64,000 bases of DNA from Robiginitomaculum sp. (GTDB taxonomy: Bacteria; Pseudomonadota; Alphaproteobacteria; Caulobacterales; Maricaulaceae). The notes beneath the pieces are model-generated. The model was not told the origin of the DNA. It searched no databases and was given only the letters and a program-made list of their open reading frames with translations. Shown one piece after another: positions 60,559 through 64,000 of this stretch. A program made the translations under genes and the position numbers. The stretch is from positions 1 to 64,000 of the forward strand of contig WFTT01000096.1 of assembly GCA_015485335.1 (NCBI GenBank), given 5' to 3'. Every line of letters begins with the position of its first letter. Within the stretch, counting starts at the first letter, position 1.

Positions 60559-61560
60559 ATGAATGCTCAGATGAATATTTTCTTCGGACATACCCGTATC
60601 CGACGAACGATCATGGCCATTGCCCTGATATTACTGTTCTTTGCGGCCAGTGCCGCTCTGGTGCTGGGGGAGGAGACCGCGCCCAACGAGCCTTTGCACC
60701 TGCGTGCCCAGATTGAAAGCCAGGATGCCATGTTGCGCTTTGGCGATGTGTTTTCCAATGCTGGCGGACTGGCAAAAATTGTGCTGACCCGCGCGCCAGA
60801 GCCTGGCCGTATGATGTCCATTGATCCGGCATGGCTATCTTCCAAGGCGGCACAGCAAAACCGGGTTTGGCGCAACCCTTCTTCTTTGAAACGGGTAACC
60901 GTACGCCGGGCAGGGCATCGCATCGGCACCGGCGTGCTGAGCCAGTTGATCAAGGATGAACTGGCCTTAAAAGATGAGGGTATTCGTTATGAAATCGCCT
61001 TGGCCAATCGGGGCCAGACCTTGTTTGTTCCGCTGGATGCCGAAGGACAGGCGCGCATTGTTTCATTGGATGTTACGCGGCAAAACGGCGTCTTTAGCGC
61101 GCAAATTTCACCCTATGACAATGCCCCCAGCGTCGAAGTGCGCGGGCGCTTATGGCGTCTGGTACAGGTGCCGGCCTTGACGCGGGCGTATCTGGCTGGC
61201 GAGGAAATTCTGCCCGAAGACGTGCAATGGATTGATGTGCGCGAGACCACCTTGCGCCCTGGCACTGTGCTTGATCCTGAAAATTTCACCGGTCAGGCCG
61301 CGCGGCGGGCTTTGCGGGCTGGCAAGCCAATACGTGTGAGCGATCTGAAACGCGTAACCGCGGTTAGCCGCGGCGAGATCATTACGGTTGTCTATGAAGT
61401 GCCCGGTATTCGTCTGACGGCCAAGGCCCGAGCGCTGGGCGAAGCGGCGCTGGGCGAGTCCCTGCGGGTCGTTAATCTGCAATCCAGCCGTACCATCGAT
61501 GTGGTGGTGACGGCCCCCGGTTATGCCAGTGCCAGTTTTGGCCCCGTTGTTGGTGGTTAG
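60559..61560 (+). CDS. flgA: Flagellar P-ring assembly chaperone FlgA
   Basis: 333-aa periplasmic chaperone. A signal peptide (MAIALILLFFAASAALVLG) precedes a region starting LHLRAQIESQDAMLRFGDVFSN. The SAF-type C-terminal domain is clear: LTRAYLAGEEILPEDVQWIDV, AARRALRAGKPIRVSDLK and ESLRVVNLQSSRTIDVVV. The exact start is uncertain: ATG at 60559, 60571 or 60613, with AAAGGG at 60553-60558 being close to the first. It needs flgI to make a P ring; flgI is not in the window. Confidence 0.88.
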   Translation: MNAQMNIFFGHTRIRRTIMAIALILLFFAASAALVLGEETAPNEPLHLRAQIESQDAMLRFGDVFSNAGGLAKIVLTRAPEPGRMMSIDPAWLSSKAAQQNRVWRNPSSLKRVTVRRAGHRIGTGVLSQLIKDELALKDEGIRYEIALANRGQTLFVPLDAEGQARIVSLDVTRQNGVFSAQISPYDNAPSVEVRGRLWRLVQVPALTRAYLAGEEILPEDVQWIDVRETTLRPGTVLDPENFTGQAARRALRAGKPIRVSDLKRVTAVSRGEIITVVYEVPGIRLTAKARALGEAALGESLRVVNLQSSRTIDVVVTAPGYASASFGPVVGG

Positions 61561-61569
61561 GAAAAGATC

Positions 61570-62292
61570 ATGAAAAAAGTTATTTTTATTTTGATTGGGG
61601 TGATGTCGCTGTCGGCATGTGGGACAATCGACCGGGTTAAACGGGTTGGCAAAACCCCCAAAATGACGCCGATTGAAAACCCGGCCAATGTGTATGGACG
61701 CAAACCTATTGTCATGCCCATGCCGGCCAAGGCCTATGAAGGGGATCGCAGTAATTCGCTCTGGCGCACAGGCGCGCGGACATTCTTTAATGATCAAAGA
61801 GCACAGCAGGTCGGCGATATCCTGACCGTCTCCATCAAGATTGATGACAAGGCCAAGATCAAAAACTCGACGGAAAGCACACGCACGTCTGGCGAAGATT
61901 CCGACCTGACCAATTTGTTTGGGCTGGAACGCAAATTAGGTCAGATCAACCCGGCATCCCTGACCAGTTTTGGTTCCACCAGCAGCAATAAAGGGGCCGG
62001 TTCCGTGGACCGGGCAGAATCGATAAACCTGACGGTGGCCGCCGTGGTGACCCAGGTGCTGCCCAATGGCAATCTGGTGATTGCCGGGCGTCAGGAAGTG
62101 CGGATCAATCGCGAAGTGCGCGAATTGCTGGTTTCCGGTGTGGTGCGTCCCGAAGACATTGCCTCAGATAATGTCATTGAACATACGCAAATCGCCGAAG
62201 CACGCATTTCCTATGGTGGCCGGGGTACACTCTCGGATGTACAAAACCCGCGCTATGGTCAGGAATTGTTTGATATCCTGTTTCCCTTCTGA
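61570..62292 (+). CDS. flgH: Flagellar L-ring protein FlgH
   Basis: 240-aa outer-membrane lipoprotein. The signal ends LSAC (Cys17). NSLWRTGARTFFNDQRAQQVGDILTV is split across the family N-terminal block, and GNLVIAGRQEVRINREVREL and RISYGGRGTLSDVQNPRYGQEL are typical. AGGAAAAG precedes the ATG. Its 3' end overlaps the convergent msrQ gene by 34 bases, which may limit expression of either when both are active. Confidence 0.94.
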   Translation: MKKVIFILIGVMSLSACGTIDRVKRVGKTPKMTPIENPANVYGRKPIVMPMPAKAYEGDRSNSLWRTGARTFFNDQRAQQVGDILTVSIKIDDKAKIKNSTESTRTSGEDSDLTNLFGLERKLGQINPASLTSFGSTSSNKGAGSVDRAESINLTVAAVVTQVLPNGNLVIAGRQEVRINREVRELLVSGVVRPEDIASDNVIEHTQIAEARISYGGRGTLSDVQNPRYGQELFDILFPF

Positions 62293-62909
62293 GCCGCGTT
62301 TTTACGTTGCCATTTGACCAGTCGCCATCCCAGCAAAAAGAACAGGATGGCCCCATGGACCAAGGGCATGATCTGAAAGCCCTTGGCCATGAAAACATGG
62401 TGCACCACCGCCAAAATGGCCGCCGGGTAAATCAGGCTGTGCAAACGGGCCCAGCGCCGGGGACCAAGGCGTTGCAACGCTCCCCGGGTTGAGGTCAGTG
62501 CCAGAGGAACGAGCAGCGCAAAGGCACTCATGCCCAAGGTGATATAGGTGCGCTTGACGATATCTTTCCACAATTTGGCCAGGTTGAAAAACAGGTCCAG
62601 ACCCAGATAACTGGTAAGGTGCAGACACACATAAAAAAACGCAAACAGGCCGGCCATGCGCCGCAGGCGGCTCAGCGGGGCATAGCCGGTCAGATCGCGC
62701 AAGGGCGTAATCGCCAGGGTAATAAGAAGGACGCGCAAGGCCGTATCACCCAAAAAGCGATTGGTCATCTCAACCGGATTAACCCCTAGGTTGTGGGGGT
62801 GAGCCCCCAACAGCAAGACCCATTGCCAGCCTAGCCACAGTGCCGGCAGGCTGAGCGCCAAAAAGAAGATGGCTTTCAGGTGAGTGAGAGAAATAGATTT
62901 GGGGACCAT
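62259..62909 (-). CDS. msrQ: MsrQ heme-binding membrane subunit of periplasmic methionine sulfoxide reductase
   Basis: 216-aa integral membrane protein with six helices of the ferric-reductase-like fold. Heme-ligand histidines are visible in YVCLHLTSYLG and LHSLIYPAAILAVVHHVF. It carries electrons from quinol or flavin to MsrP for repair of oxidised proteins in the periplasm. It lies 141 bases downstream of msrP on the same strand, with two palindromic repeats in between. Confidence 0.92.
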   Translation of the reverse strand: MVPKSISLTHLKAIFFLALSLPALWLGWQWVLLLGAHPHNLGVNPVEMTNRFLGDTALRVLLITLAITPLRDLTGYAPLSRLRRMAGLFAFFYVCLHLTSYLGLDLFFNLAKLWKDIVKRTYITLGMSAFALLVPLALTSTRGALQRLGPRRWARLHSLIYPAAILAVVHHVFMAKGFQIMPLVHGAILFFLLGWRLVKWQRKNAAQKGNRISNNS

Positions 62910-62947
62910 TAAGTTATGACTGCTCGTGTCGATTATGTAAGTGAAGT

Positions 62948-62973
62948 GTCATTGCCCGGTTTATTCGGGTAAT
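62948..62973. repeat. Short palindromic repeat, copy 2
   Basis: GTCATTGCCCG-N-CGGGTAAT hairpin, inverted relative to copies at 2835-2864 and 62995-63025. It lies in the msrP-msrQ gap and may shape relative expression of the two genes. Confidence 0.55.
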
Positions 62974-62994
62974 TCGGTTATGAGTTTGATAAAA

Positions 62995-63025
62995 CCTGGA
63001 TTGCCGTCACCCGTCCGGCAATGAC
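62995..63025. repeat. Short palindromic repeat, copy 3
   Basis: CCTGGATTGCCG-N8-CCGGCAATGAC, with clear arms ATTGCCG/CGGCAAT. With copy 2 it forms a face-to-face pair, a layout common for REP-like elements. Confidence 0.6.
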
Positions 63026-63050
63026 AATGAAGATATTTTTGAGAAACGAT

Positions 63051-64000
63051 CTAATGGTTTTTGCGTAAATCCATGCCTGCATAGAGCGAGGCCACGGCAT
63101 CGCCATAGCCATTGAACATTTCCGTATCACGCCGCGCCAGTGCCCCGGCAAAGCCGGTTTGCGGGCCAATGACGCGCTCGCTTGCCTGGCTCCAGCGGGG
63201 GTGCTCCACCAACGGATTTACATTGGAATAAAAGCCGTACTCGCGGGCATTGGACTGGTTCCACGAGGTTTCGGGCATGGTTTGGGTAAAACGGATTCGT
63301 TCGATCGATTTGATGGATTTATAGCCATATTTCCATGGCACCACGAGGCGCAAAGGCGCGCCGTTCTGGTTTGGCAAGACCCGCCCGTAAACCCCTACGG
63401 CCAGAAACGGCAGCGGGTTTAAGGCCTCGTCCATACGCAGGCCTTCGCGATAGGGCCATTTGAGCACCGGCCAGAAGGTGCCGGGCATTTCCTTGCGGCT
63501 GTATTTGGTAAAAAACTGTACGTATTTTGCCCGGGAATTGGGCTCAAATTTTTTCAGAACACCGGCCAGGGGAACCCCAACCCAGGGGATCACCATGGAC
63601 CAGGCCTCGACGCACCGATGGCGGTAAATGCGCTCTTCCAGCGCATTATAATCAATCAGGTCTTCCAGGGCATAGGTACCAGTCTTGTCGGCCTCACCCT
63701 CCACGGTCACGGTCCAGGGTTTGGTGATCAATTTATGGGCCTTTTTGGCCGGATCATCCTTGCCGGTACCAAATTCATAATAGTTATTATAGCTGGTGAG
63801 GGCATCCCAGGGGGTGAGGGGATCATTGACCGTATAGTCGGTCTTGGCGGCTGCAAGCGGCGCATAGTCGCGTTTGGCGGCTTGTTTGGCCAACGTAGCA
63901 TTGGGCAGGGCCAGTGTGCCACCGGCGGCAATAAAGGCGGCCAGAAACTCCCGCCGGCGCAGATAGGCAGACGGCGAGGTGACCTCGCTTTCTTTGAGGG
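63051..64000 (-). CDS. msrP: MsrP molybdopterin methionine sulfoxide reductase, start cut by window edge
   Basis: Periplasmic catalytic subunit that reduces methionine sulfoxide in proteins. The visible part has a twin-arginine signal (YLRRREFLAAF, near 63950), so it is exported folded with its cofactor. The catalytic segment YRHRCVEAWSMVIPWVGVPLA includes the molybdenum-ligand Cys. PLRLVVPWKYGYKSIKSI and the C-terminal FNGY are also typical. The true start lies beyond base 64000; TTG or other codons near 63893 are internal. Partner msrQ is downstream. Confidence 0.93.
   Translation of the reverse strand, partial: LKESEVTSPSAYLRRREFLAAFIAAGGTLALPNATLAKQAAKRDYAPLAAAKTDYTVNDPLTPWDALTSYNNYYEFGTGKDDPAKKAHKLITKPWTVTVEGEADKTGTYALEDLIDYNALEERIYRHRCVEAWSMVIPWVGVPLAGVLKKFEPNSRAKYVQFFTKYSRKEMPGTFWPVLKWPYREGLRMDEALNPLPFLAVGVYGRVLPNQNGAPLRLVVPWKYGYKSIKSIERIRFTQTMPETSWNQSNAREYGFYSNVNPLVEHPRWSQASERVIGPQTGFAGALARRDTEMFNGYGDAVASLYAGMDLRKNH

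Noticed and set aside
1-64000. CRISPR arrays, tRNA genes, rRNA genes, transposases, phage genes
   Set aside because: Read through all intergenic gaps; no regular repeat-spacer pattern, no cloverleaf with GTTCGA loop, and no integrase or transposase frame was found.

Overview
The window is a gene-dense, moderately GC-rich stretch of an alphaproteobacterial chromosome. The placement rests on the ubiE-ubiB pair next to mutM, the sdhCDAB order with an SdhA of the MASEWIDH type, the flagellar block fliL-fliM-DUF6468-motE facing flgF-flgG-flgA-flgH, a PlcP/Agt lipid-remodelling pair, an Oar-like TonB receptor and a tricorn protease. A free-living, probably aquatic bacterium fits, but I cannot name the order. 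No rRNA, tRNA, CRISPR array, insertion sequence or prophage was seen.

Layout. 0-3.6 kb: mutM (cut by the window edge), ubiE, ubiB and upp. 3.6-10.2 kb: a small periplasmic STN-domain protein and two divergently transcribed secreted proteases, a metzincin and a subtilase. These proteases carry the same C-terminal region of about 250 residues. 10.2-27.3 kb: one long minus-strand run starting with a GT39 glycosyltransferase, then the type II secretion genes gspD and gspO. It continues with a polysaccharide ABC exporter, a methyltransferase-helical-repeat protein and an RgpF-like glycosyltransferase, and ends with gspE-F-G-H-I-J-K-L-M and a GspC-like gene. Junctions inside the run overlap or are only a few bases apart, so the glycan genes look built into the secretion operon.

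27.7-38.4 kb: a phosphorus-acquisition island. It holds an Oar-like TonB-dependent receptor, phnC, a PhnD-PhnE fusion gene, an OprP-type porin preceded by a clear PHO box, and an orphan pstS. The pair plcP/agt, which replaces phospholipids with glycolipids under phosphate limitation, is read towards pstS. 38.5-48.2 kb: CLC channel/transporter, recR, an AceE-like E1 enzyme, rplY, pth and sdhCDAB.

48.2-55.2 kb: an OmpR/EnvZ-type two-component pair divergent from an EF-hand protein, then a tricorn protease. 55.3-62.3 kb: an Hpt protein and flagellar genes; the flgFGAH side has a near-consensus sigma-54 promoter. 62.3-64 kb: msrQ and msrP (msrP cut by the window edge).

The two themes that deserve follow-up are (1) a secretion/glycan/protease locus in which two putative secreted enzymes share an unrecognised C-terminal domain beside a type II system with a glycan exporter embedded in it, and (2) the phosphate-starvation island with a substrate-binding protein fused to its permease. 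Protein functions are read from motifs and remembered family features; no database search was run.
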